Below are positions 52,754-61,299 of a DNA stretch of 64,000 bases, in pieces. The notes under the pieces are model-generated. The model saw only the letters and a list, made by a program, of their open reading frames with translations, was not told the DNA's origin and did not search any database. Made by a program: the position numbers and the translations under genes. The stretch spans positions 806,001 through 870,000 of the forward strand of contig NZ_WNLA01000001.1 of the NCBI RefSeq assembly GCF_009720865.1. The letters are read 5' to 3'. This DNA comes from Pseudoduganella ginsengisoli (GTDB taxonomy: Bacteria > Pseudomonadota > Gammaproteobacteria > Burkholderiales > Burkholderiaceae_D). The number at the start of each line of letters is the position of its first letter. The first letter of the stretch is position 1.

Positions 52754-55492
52754 TTAAGCCGGCATTTCCGCGCTGATCTGCGCCCGCGTTTCAATCAAAA
52801 TCTTCTTCAATTCCGGCACGCACGACCCGCAATTGCCGCCCGCCTTCACGCAAGCGGTAATTTCCGGCACAGCCTTCAAATCCTTGTCGCGGATGGCCGA
52901 GCAAATCGTGTTGCGGCCGACACCAAAGCACGAGCACACCGTTGGCCCCGCATCGACACCCTTCTTCATCGGGCGGCCAATCAGCAAACCGGCGCGGTCC
53001 ATGTCGGACAGCTTTTCCTCCGCAAACAAACCAGCCAGCCAGCCCCGCGCCGGCAAGTCCAGGCGCGGCGACAGGAATACGCACTGTTCGATACGGTCAT
53101 TGACCACGTGCACGGCACGGTACATGCGCTCGCTCTTGTCCGCATATTCGAGCCAGTCCGCATCGGGATCCGTCACACCCAGCAGCTCGCGCGCCCAGGC
53201 CGTGAAATCATCGATGTTGCTGCGGCCCGCCATTTCATAACGGGCAAATTCCTTGCCCTGGATACGGGTCCAGTGCGCGACAGATTCCAGGTCCAGTTCC
53301 GTGCGCGACAGCACGAACGCATGCCAGTTCACGCGGAATTGTTCGATACGGATCGGCGTGTGCTTGAATTCCGGCTCGCCCGATACCGGGTCCACCACGG
53401 GGTTCACCAGCGCGCCAACGCGGGCATCGGACGACGTCTGGTTATTCCAGTGGATCGGTACGAATACGCTGCCACGGGCGATGCCGCCGCCATGCTGTAC
53501 GCGCGCCACCATCGCCCCCCATTTGCTGGTGATGCGGGCCAGCTCACCTTCGCGCACGCCATAAATCAGCGCATCTTGCGGGTGCATGTCGATGAACGAT
53601 TCCGGAATGTGGTCGGCCAGCTTGGCGGAACGACCGGTGCGCGTCATCGTGTGCCACTGGTCGCGCACGCGGCCCGTATTCAACGACAACGGGAAATCCT
53701 CTTCCGGCAGGTTGGCAGGCAAGCGCGGCGCCGTGGCAATAAAGCGCGCCCTGCGGTCCGGGTGGGAAAAAGAGCCGTCAGCGAACATGCGCTTGGCCCC
53801 TTCCTTTTCGCCCGCCAGGATCGGCCACTGCACCGGCGCCATCGCGTCATACGCCTGCGCGCCCTGGCCCGCCAGCCCAGCCATGTTGAATTTGCGGGGC
53901 AGATCGCTATCGTCATTACGCCAAGCGGACAGGCGCACGTGTTCATCAAACACTTCATACGCATTGGCGAAATCAAAGCCCGTGTAACCCATGCGCTGCG
54001 CGAATTGCGCAATGATCAGCCAGTCCGCACGCGCTTCGCCCGGCGCCGGCAAGAACGCGCGCTGGCGCGACACGCGGCGCTCGGAATTGGTGACCGTGCC
54101 ATCTTTCTCACCCCAGCCCAGCGCAGGCAGCAGCACGTCGGCAAAGGCATTGGTGTCGGTGCGCTCGATGATGTCACTTGAAACCACCAGTTCGCACCTG
54201 GCCAGCGCACGGCGCACCTGGTCGGCATCCGGCAGGCTGACGACGGGGTTGGTCGCCATCACCCACACGGCCTTGACTTTGCCTTCTTCAATGGCGCGGA
54301 ACAAGTCCACGGCTTTCAAGCCGCCCTTGTCCGCCATGCGCGGCGAATCCCAGAACGTACGCACGGCATGGCGGTGTTCCGCATTTTCCAGGTCCATGTG
54401 CGCCGCCAGCATATTGGCCAGGCCACCCACTTCGCGGCCGCCCATCGCGTTGGGCTGGCCCGTGATGGAAAATGGCCCCGTGCCTTCCTTGCCGATACGG
54501 CCGCCAATCAAATGGCAATTGATGATGGCGTTGGCTTTATCGGTACCGGACGACGACTGGTTCACACCCATCGAATAGCCGGTAATGACTTTCTGCGTGG
54601 CGGCAAACGATTCATAGAATTCCGTCAGCGCCTCAACACTGACGCGGCAGATTTTTGCGACTTTCGCGATGTCGCCGCATTCTTCATTGGCGACGGCCAG
54701 CGCCGCATCGAAACCGTTCGTATGTTCCGCAATAAACTCCGGATCAACGGCGCCGATTTGATTCAGGTAGCTGAGCAAGCCATTGAACAGCCACACGTCC
54801 GTGCCAGGCTTGACGGGCAAATGCAAGTCCGCCAGTTCGCACGTGGCCGTGCGGCGCGGGTCGATGACGACCAGTTTGAGGTCTGGACGCTTTTCCTTGG
54901 CCTTGGCAATGCGCTGGAACAGGATCGGGTGGCACCATGCCGCGTTCGAGCCCACCAGCACGATCATGTCGGCCAGTTCCAGGTCGTCATAGCAGACCGG
55001 CACCACATCTTCGCCAAACGCGCGCTTGTGGCCGGCCACGGCGGACGACATGCACAGGCGGGAGTTCGTGTCGATATTCGCGCTGCCGACATAACCCTTC
55101 ATCAATTTGTTGGCGACGTAATAGTCTTCCGTCAGCAACTGGCCGGACACATACAGCGCCACGGCATCCGGACCATGTTCAGCAATGATGGCTTGCCATT
55201 TATCGGCCACCTGTCCCAGCGCGTCATCCCACGATACGCGCCGCAGTACATCCGAACCGCGCTCGCCGCGCACCATCGGATACAGCAGGCGCCCTTCCAG
55301 GCTGATGGTGTCGCCCAGCGCGGAACCTTTGACGCACAGGCGTCCCGCGTTGGCAGGATGCGCCGTATCGCCGGCAATCTCGAATCCGCCGTCAGCCTTC
55401 GGCGTCGCCTTCACGCCGCAGCCGACGCCACAATAGGCGCACGTGGTTTGTACGGAGAGGGGGACGGGGGACAGGTTCACGATATTTCTCAC
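52754..55492 (-). CDS. nasA: Assimilatory nitrate reductase, catalytic subunit, with C-terminal BFD [2Fe-2S] domain
   Basis: Reduces nitrate to nitrite in the cytoplasm using bis-MGD molybdenum cofactor. The product is 912 residues. The N-terminal [4Fe-4S] ligands are Cys18, 21 and 25 (TTCAYCGVGCG) plus Cys in RLCVKGS. The MopB body has VLVGSNAAWCHPILF, GYSMGVNQSSSGTDKANAI and the molydopterin-binding C-terminal part RVRDQWHTMTRTG. After about residue 850, a BFD-type ferredoxin domain (TVCSCFGVG...GGNCGSCVPEL) follows, as in electron-accepting NasA/NarB fusions. Last gene of the narK-nirBD-FAD-nasA operon, 15 bases after the FAD protein. Confidence 0.93.
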   Translation of the reverse strand: MRNIVNLSPVPLSVQTTCAYCGVGCGVKATPKADGGFEIAGDTAHPANAGRLCVKGSALGDTISLEGRLLYPMVRGERGSDVLRRVSWDDALGQVADKWQAIIAEHGPDAVALYVSGQLLTEDYYVANKLMKGYVGSANIDTNSRLCMSSAVAGHKRAFGEDVVPVCYDDLELADMIVLVGSNAAWCHPILFQRIAKAKEKRPDLKLVVIDPRRTATCELADLHLPVKPGTDVWLFNGLLSYLNQIGAVDPEFIAEHTNGFDAALAVANEECGDIAKVAKICRVSVEALTEFYESFAATQKVITGYSMGVNQSSSGTDKANAIINCHLIGGRIGKEGTGPFSITGQPNAMGGREVGGLANMLAAHMDLENAEHRHAVRTFWDSPRMADKGGLKAVDLFRAIEEGKVKAVWVMATNPVVSLPDADQVRRALARCELVVSSDIIERTDTNAFADVLLPALGWGEKDGTVTNSERRVSRQRAFLPAPGEARADWLIIAQFAQRMGYTGFDFANAYEVFDEHVRLSAWRNDDSDLPRKFNMAGLAGQGAQAYDAMAPVQWPILAGEKEGAKRMFADGSFSHPDRRARFIATAPRLPANLPEEDFPLSLNTGRVRDQWHTMTRTGRSAKLADHIPESFIDMHPQDALIYGVREGELARITSKWGAMVARVQHGGGIARGSVFVPIHWNNQTSSDARVGALVNPVVDPVSGEPEFKHTPIRIEQFRVNWHAFVLSRTELDLESVAHWTRIQGKEFARYEMAGRSNIDDFTAWARELLGVTDPDADWLEYADKSERMYRAVHVVNDRIEQCVFLSPRLDLPARGWLAGLFAEEKLSDMDRAGLLIGRPMKKGVDAGPTVCSCFGVGRNTICSAIRDKDLKAVPEITACVKAGGNCGSCVPELKKILIETRAQISAEMPA

Positions 55493-55507
55493 TCAGGTTA
55501 TTTCAAC

Positions 55508-56716
55508 TTACGCGGCGCTTAACTCTTCACCAAACAACAAGGTCTGCCGCATGCGCGTGATATCCGCCTTCTTCTGGATCAGGTCAAAGTACCACGGACC
55601 ATCTTTGACATCGCCATACAGCACGGCGCCAATCACGCAGCCATCCTTCAACACCAGCCGCTTATACACCCCCTTGCGCGGGTCGCGCAGCACCAAATCT
55701 TCGCTGCCTTCGCCACCGATAAAATCGCCGACCGAATACAAGTCGACACCCGTGACTTTCAGGCGCGTCGGTGATGCCTGCTGCACGTAGCGGCGGTGGC
55801 CGGCGCCCGCCAAATGCGCACCGCAAACACGCGCCTGGTCCCAGATCGGCGCCACCAGGCCAAACGTGGCGCTGCGGTGCTGCACGCATTCACCCACCGC
55901 ATACACGCGCGGATCGTACGTCTGCATGGTGTCATCGACGACGATGGCGCGGTCGCAATGCAAGCCGGCCTCTTTGGCCAGCGCGATATTCGGACGCACA
56001 CCGGCCGTCATCACCACCAGGTCCGCAGGAATTTCGGAGCCATCCTTGAAACGGACACCCGTCACGCGGTCCGGACCCGTGATTTCCGCCGTCTGCGCAT
56101 TGAGCAGGAAACGCAGTCCGCGCGCTTCCAATGCCTTTTGCAGCAGCGCCGCGGCAGGTTTGTCCAGTTGCTGGTTCATCAGGCTGTCCGTCACGTGCAC
56201 CACCGTGACATCCATGCCCTGGCGCATCAAGCCATTGGCCGCTTCCAGTCCCAGCAAGCCGCCGCCGATCACCACGGCATGGCGGTGGTTGCGCGATGCT
56301 TCCAGCATGGTTTCCACGTCCTGGATATCGCGGAATGCAATCACGCCCGGCAATTCATGGCCCGGCACGGGAATGATGAACGGCTTGGAACCAGTCGCCA
56401 GCAACAGGCGGTCATAGCGCACTTCCTTGCCCGACTGCGCACGCACGATGCGGCGCGAACGGTCGATGTGCACCACCGGATCGCCCGCATGCAGCGTGAT
56501 GTTATGGCGGTCATACCATTCACGCGTGTTGAGCATGATGTCGTCCACCGTCTTTTCACCGGCCAGCACCGGCGACAGCAAGATGCGGTTGTAATTGCCG
56601 TAAGGCTCCGCGCCAAACACCGTGATGTCGTACAGGTCCGGCGCGAGTTTATATAACTCTTCGACGGTACGCATGCCAGCCATGCCGTTGCCGATCACTA
56701 CCAGCGCGGGTTTCAT
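55508..56716 (-). CDS. FAD-dependent NAD(P)H reductase partner of nitrate reductase (NasC-like)
   Basis: A 402-residue flavoprotein with two Rossmann motifs (VVIGNGMAGMRTVEEL and AVVIGGGLLGLEAANGL), NRILLSPVLAG, LATGSKPFIIPVPG and the FAD-binding MTAGVRPNIALA/YAVGEC. It resembles the N-terminal FAD half of NirB and Klebsiella NasC, so it likely passes electrons from NAD(P)H to NasA. ATG 56716 is used, 2 bases after the nirD stop; a GTG two codons earlier is possible. Confidence 0.85.
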   Translation of the reverse strand: MKPALVVIGNGMAGMRTVEELYKLAPDLYDITVFGAEPYGNYNRILLSPVLAGEKTVDDIMLNTREWYDRHNITLHAGDPVVHIDRSRRIVRAQSGKEVRYDRLLLATGSKPFIIPVPGHELPGVIAFRDIQDVETMLEASRNHRHAVVIGGGLLGLEAANGLMRQGMDVTVVHVTDSLMNQQLDKPAAALLQKALEARGLRFLLNAQTAEITGPDRVTGVRFKDGSEIPADLVVMTAGVRPNIALAKEAGLHCDRAIVVDDTMQTYDPRVYAVGECVQHRSATFGLVAPIWDQARVCGAHLAGAGHRRYVQQASPTRLKVTGVDLYSVGDFIGGEGSEDLVLRDPRKGVYKRLVLKDGCVIGAVLYGDVKDGPWYFDLIQKKADITRMRQTLLFGEELSAA

Positions 56717-56718
56717 GA

Positions 56719-57066
56719 TCACGCCCCGACCAGCACTTTGCCGTTTTCAATACGCGCCGGGTACGTGGCAATCGAATGTTCCGGCGCTTCCAGGCACTCA
56801 CCCGTCTGCAAATCAAAGTGGTGCTTGTAAATTGGTGAAGCCACGACGATGCGCTCGCCCAGGTTGCCGATCAGGCCGCGCGACAGCACGGACGCGTTGG
56901 AATTCGGGTCAAAGTTCGACACGGCAAACACGCGCTGTTCGCTATCGTTGAGGCGGAACACGGCGACGGCTTCGCCGTTCAGCAGGGCGCACACGCCGGT
57001 ATTCGGCACGATGTCGTCCAGTTCGCACACGGTGGTCCAGTTGGCGTTCAGGTTGTCACGATGCAT
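56719..57066 (-). CDS. nirD: Nitrite reductase small subunit NirD
   Basis: A 115-residue Rieske-fold small subunit of NADH-dependent assimilatory nitrite reductase. The pattern WTTVCELDDIVPNTGVCALLNGEAVAVFRL...VFAVSNFDP...IYKHHFDLQTGECLE is typical of NirD; the Rieske Cys/His pairs are absent, as usual in this family. ATG 57066 has GGAG about 8 bases upstream; the longer frame reads the nirB spacer. Confidence 0.93.
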   Translation of the reverse strand: MHRDNLNANWTTVCELDDIVPNTGVCALLNGEAVAVFRLNDSEQRVFAVSNFDPNSNASVLSRGLIGNLGERIVVASPIYKHHFDLQTGECLEAPEHSIATYPARIENGKVLVGA

Positions 57067-57135
57067 GATGATTCTCCAGTTAGTCTCAAGCTTGTGGATG
57101 CCCGGCCTAAAGGCCCGGCACGCCATGCTGCAGGG

Positions 57136-59670
57136 TTACGCTGCTTTGATCGGGATGATGCGGGCCTTGCGTTCTTCCAGGGTGGCTGGGCGGATCTGGC
57201 CCCGTTCTTCCATGAACACCACGTTGGGATCCGCCTTGTCGCTGTTGACGAAGGTGCGGAAGCGCTTGCGGGTTTCCGGATCGGTCACGGCCAGTTTCCA
57301 TTCGCATGCATAGGTGTCGACCACGTGCTGCATGTCTTTTTCCAGTTCTTGAGCGATACCCAGCTTGTCGTTGATGATGACGTCCTTCAGGTAATCCAGG
57401 CCGCCTTCCATGTTGTCGCGCCATACGCTGGTGCGCTGCAGGCGGTCCGCCGTGCGCGTGTAGAACATCAGGAAGCGGTCGATGTACTTGATCAGGGCCG
57501 GTTTATCGAGGTCTGACGCAATCAGTTCCGCATGGCGCGGCTTCATGCCGCCGTTTCCGCACACGTAAAGGTTCCAGCCTTTTTCGGTGGCGATCACGCC
57601 CACGTCCTTGCCCTGCGCTTCCGCGCATTCGCGGGTGCAGCCGGACACGGCGAACTTGATCTTGTGCGGCGAACGCAAGCCCTTGTAGCGGTGTTCCAGC
57701 TCAATCGCCAGGCCGACGGAATCATCGACGCCATAGCGGCACCACGTCGAACCCACGCACGATTTCACGGTACGCAGCGACTTGCCATAGGCGTGGCCCG
57801 TTTCAAAGCCGGCGGCAATCAATTCTTCCCAGATCGATGGCAGCTGTTCCACGCGGGCGCCGAACAAGTCGACACGCTGGCCACCGGTGATCTTCGTGTA
57901 CAAGCCGTACTTCTTGGCCACCATACCCACGGCGATCAAGCCATCGGCCGTCACTTCGCCGCCCGGCATGCGCGGCACGACGGAATACGTACCGTCTTTC
58001 TGGATATTGCCCAGGAAGTAGTCGTTCGAATCTTGCAGGCTCGCGTGCTCTTTGCTCAGCACGAAGTCATTCCAGCACGACGCCAGGATCGATGCCGCCA
58101 GCGGTTTGCAGATGTCGCAGCCGAGGCCCTTGCCGTGCTGCGCCAGCAGCTGGCCGAACGTGCGGATGTTGCCCACTTTGATCAGATGGAACAGTTCCTG
58201 GCGCGAGTAGGCAAAGTGCTCGCACACGTGGTTGTTGACGTCCATGCCAAGTTTTTTCATCTCAGCCTTCATCACTTGCGTCACCAGCGGCACGCAGCCG
58301 CCGCACGCAGTACCCGCTTTGGTGCACGACTTCAGCGAACCAATTGTCGTGCAGCCGCCGGCCACCGCTTCGCAGAGCGCGCCTTTCGACACGTCGTTGC
58401 ACGAACAAATTTGCGCGGTGTCCGGCAGCGCATCAACGCCCAGGCCCGGCTTGGCCTTGCCATCCGATTGCGGCAGAATCAGGAATTCCGGCGATTCCGG
58501 CAATTCCATTTTGTTCAGCATCATTTGCAGCAAGGTGCCGTATTCGCTGGCATCGCCCACCAGCACGCCGCCAAGCAGATAGCGGCCGCAGCTCGACACG
58601 ACGATTTTCTTGTACACCTGCTTGCGTTCATCCATGAACTGGTACGAACGCGCCCCCTCTTCCTTGCCATGCGGGTCGCCGATCGATGCCACATCGACGC
58701 CCATCAATTTCAATTTGGTGCTCATGTCGGCACCGTTGAACTCGGCCACTTCGCCCAGCATGTGCTTGACGGCCACGCGCGCCATTTCATAGCCGGGGGC
58801 CACCAGGCCGAAGATCAAGCCGCCCCACAGCGCACATTCGCCGATCGCGTAGATGTCGCGGTCCGACGTCAGGCAATTGTTGTCGATGACGATGCCGCCG
58901 CGCGGGCCGGTTTCCAGGCCGCATTCCTTGGCCAGCATGTCGCGTGGACGGATACCGGCGGAGAACACCACCATGTCGGCGTCCAGGTGCGTGCCGTCGA
59001 AAAATTCCAAGCGGTGCGTGCCATCGGCGCCATCGACGATGGCAGTCGTGTTCTTTGCCGTATGCACGGTCACGCCCAGCGCTTCAATTTTTGCGCGCAG
59101 CACGCGGGCGCCGCCGTCATCGACTTGCACCGCCATCAGGCGCGGTGCGAATTCCACCACGTGGGTTTCCAGGTTCATGTCGCGCAGCGCCTTGGCGCAC
59201 TCCAGTCCCAGCAGGCCGCCGCCGATGACGACACCGGTTTTCGAACGGGCGCCGCATTCGGCCATGGCTTCCAGGTCTTCAATCGTGCGGTACACGAAGC
59301 AATCCTTGCGGTCCTTGCCCGGCAGCGGCGGGACGAAAGGATAGGAACCGGTGGCAATCACCAGCTTGTCGTAAGACAGAACATCACCGTCATTGGTGGT
59401 CACGGTCTTGGCGGCCGGATCGATCGCGGTGGCGCGCGTATTCAGGCGCAGCACCATGTCGTCGCGGTCAAAAAAGCCTTCTTTCACCAGCGACAAGTCA
59501 TCCGCAGTTTTACCGGCAAAGAATTCCGACAAGTGCACACGGTCGTACGCCGGACGGGGTTCTTCGCACAACACCGTCACTTGCACATTCATGCCAGGCG
59601 CCTTGTGCGTCGCCAGGCTTTCCAGGAACTTGTGGCCTACCATGCCGTGGCCGATGACGATGATCTTCAT
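57136..59670 (-). CDS. nirB: Nitrite reductase large subunit NirB
   Basis: NAD(P)H nitrite reductase, six-electron reduction of nitrite to ammonium. It is 844 residues. N-terminal FAD/NAD half: MKIIVIGHGMVGHKFLE, GVVIGGGLLGLECAKALRD, FSAGIRPRDMLA. BFD [2Fe-2S] domain: AQICSCNDVSKG...GTACGGCVPLV. C-terminal siroheme/[4Fe-4S] part: VGSTWCRYGVDDSVG and the ligand Cys in GCTRECAEAQGKD and YVCGNGG. The 28 codons upstream of ATG 59670 are not protein-like. narK lies 20 bases upstream and nirD 69 bases downstream. Its siroheme would need CobA/SUMT encoded at 61300. Confidence 0.95.
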   Translation of the reverse strand: MKIIVIGHGMVGHKFLESLATHKAPGMNVQVTVLCEEPRPAYDRVHLSEFFAGKTADDLSLVKEGFFDRDDMVLRLNTRATAIDPAAKTVTTNDGDVLSYDKLVIATGSYPFVPPLPGKDRKDCFVYRTIEDLEAMAECGARSKTGVVIGGGLLGLECAKALRDMNLETHVVEFAPRLMAVQVDDGGARVLRAKIEALGVTVHTAKNTTAIVDGADGTHRLEFFDGTHLDADMVVFSAGIRPRDMLAKECGLETGPRGGIVIDNNCLTSDRDIYAIGECALWGGLIFGLVAPGYEMARVAVKHMLGEVAEFNGADMSTKLKLMGVDVASIGDPHGKEEGARSYQFMDERKQVYKKIVVSSCGRYLLGGVLVGDASEYGTLLQMMLNKMELPESPEFLILPQSDGKAKPGLGVDALPDTAQICSCNDVSKGALCEAVAGGCTTIGSLKSCTKAGTACGGCVPLVTQVMKAEMKKLGMDVNNHVCEHFAYSRQELFHLIKVGNIRTFGQLLAQHGKGLGCDICKPLAASILASCWNDFVLSKEHASLQDSNDYFLGNIQKDGTYSVVPRMPGGEVTADGLIAVGMVAKKYGLYTKITGGQRVDLFGARVEQLPSIWEELIAAGFETGHAYGKSLRTVKSCVGSTWCRYGVDDSVGLAIELEHRYKGLRSPHKIKFAVSGCTRECAEAQGKDVGVIATEKGWNLYVCGNGGMKPRHAELIASDLDKPALIKYIDRFLMFYTRTADRLQRTSVWRDNMEGGLDYLKDVIINDKLGIAQELEKDMQHVVDTYACEWKLAVTDPETRKRFRTFVNSDKADPNVVFMEERGQIRPATLEERKARIIPIKAA

Positions 59671-59690
59671 GTTCTTACTCCTTGAGGTTT

Positions 59691-60986
59691 TTAAGCGGCG
59701 GCAAGCGCCGTTTCTTCTACTTTTTCCGCGCCAAAGCGCGCTGCGATTGCGCACAGGGCCGATGCCGCCACCAATACGCCGAGAATGCTGAGGGTTTGCT
59801 GCGTATCGCCCATGCCCTTCATCAGGAAGCCAGCCGCCACGGCGCCCACGTTGCCGCCCGCGCCGATGATGCCGGCCACGCCGCCCAGGGCGCGCTTGTC
59901 AATGAACGGCACCAGCGCATAAGTCGAACCGCAAGCCATGTGGGTGAACAGGCCGAAGATCAGCATGGCAACCACGGCCAGCGTCACACTGTCAGCTTTC
60001 GCGAACCACAGCAGGCCGATGCCTTCGCCGATCATCATGATGAACAGCACGGTCACACGGCTGTTCAGCGTGCCGCGCAAGGCTGCCTTGTCCGAGATAT
60101 AGCCGCCCAGTGCACGGGCAAACAGCGCCAGCAGGCCGAAGCTGCCAGCTGCCATGCCAGCCTGGCCGACGGTCAGCTTGAAGTGGTCAACGTAGTACGT
60201 GGCAGCGATGTTGTGGATGAAGATTTCCACGCCAAAGCACGCGCCGTAGGTGACGAACAGCAGCCACACGCGGTAGTTGGCGGCAGCCAGTTTGAAGCTG
60301 TCCCAGCCGCCTTTTTTGCCGCCTTCAATGGCCAGGCCGGCGGCGCGCAAGTCGCTGTAGTTGCCTTCCGGGCAGTCTTGCGTAAATTTGTAGTACACGG
60401 CAGCCATGATCAGCATCAGCACGCCCGGAACGATCAAGGCAGCGCGCCAGCCGATGGTTTCATTCACGCCCAGCATCACCATGGCTGCCATCAACAGCGG
60501 CATCGCAGCCTGTGCCGCGCCGCCACCCGCATTGCCCCAGCCAGCCGATGCCGCGTTGGCGGTGCCAACCACTTTCGGCGCAAACATCACGGACGTGTGG
60601 TACTGCGTGATGACGAAACTTGCGCCGACCGCGCCGATCAGCAGGCGGAAGAACAGGAACGTTTCATACGTCTGCGCAAACGCCACGCCCAGCACAGGGA
60701 TAGCACCCAGTACCAGCAGGCCGGTGTACGCCTTGCGCGGGCCGTAGCGGTCGCACAGCGGGCCGATGATCAGGCGCACGACAATGGTGATGGCCACTGC
60801 CGCGATGTTGATGTTGGCAATTTGCGCCGGGGTCAGGCCGAATTCACCTTTGATGATGGGCATCAGCGGTGCGCAGGCGAACCACGCGAAGAAGCAGACG
60901 AAGAATGCCATCCACGTCAGGTGGAACGCCCGCATTGGCGCCGAAGAGATTGAGAACAGGTTGATGCTGTTAGCTTTGCTGGCCAT
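59691..60986 (-). CDS. narK: Nitrate/nitrite MFS transporter NarK-type
   Basis: A 431-residue major facilitator transporter with 12 helices. The nitrate signature regions are present: AGWGNAGGGAAQAAMPLL (first) and IIGAGGNVGAVAAGFLM (second), and an Arg in each half (ITIVVRLIIGPLCDRYGPR; LFARALGGYISDK). Start ATG 60986, after a weak Shine-Dalgarno; 11 earlier codons overlap the terminator. First gene of the assimilation operon, preceded by an antitermination-type leader. Confidence 0.92.
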   Translation of the reverse strand: MASKANSINLFSISSAPMRAFHLTWMAFFVCFFAWFACAPLMPIIKGEFGLTPAQIANINIAAVAITIVVRLIIGPLCDRYGPRKAYTGLLVLGAIPVLGVAFAQTYETFLFFRLLIGAVGASFVITQYHTSVMFAPKVVGTANAASAGWGNAGGGAAQAAMPLLMAAMVMLGVNETIGWRAALIVPGVLMLIMAAVYYKFTQDCPEGNYSDLRAAGLAIEGGKKGGWDSFKLAAANYRVWLLFVTYGACFGVEIFIHNIAATYYVDHFKLTVGQAGMAAGSFGLLALFARALGGYISDKAALRGTLNSRVTVLFIMMIGEGIGLLWFAKADSVTLAVVAMLIFGLFTHMACGSTYALVPFIDKRALGGVAGIIGAGGNVGAVAAGFLMKGMGDTQQTLSILGVLVAASALCAIAARFGAEKVEETALAAA

Positions 60987-61000
60987 TTTTTTATCCCGAA

Positions 61001-61114
61001 ATAAAAACGGCGTCCGCACAGTACTGATTTATCAACCAGTCTGGGCGGACGCCGTTGTCCTTAGCTGTTCCTCCGTTGGACCAGCGAAATGTTTGGGAGG
61101 ATCGCCATTGATCC
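61001..61114 (-). promoter_or_regulatory. ANTAR-type antitermination leader of the narK operon
   Basis: Read on the minus strand, three hairpins carry six-base loops with A first and G fourth: GGATC-AATGGC-GATCC (61099-61114), TCC-AACGGA-GGA (61069-61080) and GGAC-AACGGC-GTCC (61047-61060). The last shares bases with the 5' arm of an 11-bp terminator stem ACGGCGTCCGC (61055-61045 with 61017-61007) followed by TTTTTA. ANTAR proteins such as NasR/NasT bind paired A1/G4 hexaloops and block such terminators. Formation of the hairpin and of the terminator would exclude each other. Confidence 0.82.
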
Positions 61115-61128
61115 TATGCCTTAGCTAT

Positions 61129-61144
61129 TGCAAGAGGTGTGCCA
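61129..61144 (-). promoter_or_regulatory. Sigma-54 promoter of the narK-nirBD-nasA operon
   Basis: TGGCACACCTCTTGCA on the minus strand matches the -24/-12 consensus fully. The start would be near 61118, so the leader RNA would begin just ahead of the first A1/G4 hairpin at 61114. Confidence 0.88.
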
Positions 61145-61205
61145 GGCACTAAGCAGGCATTTTGCGGGGGTTTCCTTGCTACGCGAGAAAGAAAGCGCCG
61201 CTTGC

Positions 61206-61256
61206 GGGCATATTGCGGTGCAACAGCGCACGCTTATGGTGCATCAATGTGGTGCG
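61206..61256 (-). promoter_or_regulatory. NtrC-like enhancer sites upstream of the nitrate assimilation promoter
   Basis: Three copies of the TGCACC/GGTGCA type occur: 61206-61222 (right half GGTGCA exact), 61227-61243 (GGTGCA exact, other half CGCACG) and 61240-61256 (TGCATC...GGTGCG). Centres of the first two are 21 bases apart. They lie about 60-110 bases upstream of the -24 element, where NtrC normally binds. Confidence 0.65.
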
Positions 61257-61259
61257 ACG

Positions 61260-61291
61260 AAAAACCCGCAGGCGGGCTTCACAAGCCCGCC
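61260..61291 (-). terminator. Rho-independent terminator after cobA
   Basis: Stem GGCGGGCTT/AAGCCCGCC with a three-base loop, then TGCGGGTTTTT on the minus strand, 9 bases beyond the cobA stop. It separates the nasS-side transcript from the narK operon. Between it and the leader (61115-61259) lie the NtrC-like sites and sigma-54 promoter; nothing coding is seen. Confidence 0.82.
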
Positions 61292-61299
61292 CTGCGAGA

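Noticed and set aside
57532-59685. 717-residue open frame on the plus strand opposite nirB
   Set aside because: It is antisense to a clearly recognisable nitrite reductase and its translation is His/Gln/Arg-rich with no motif. High-GC codon structure leaves such mirror frames open.
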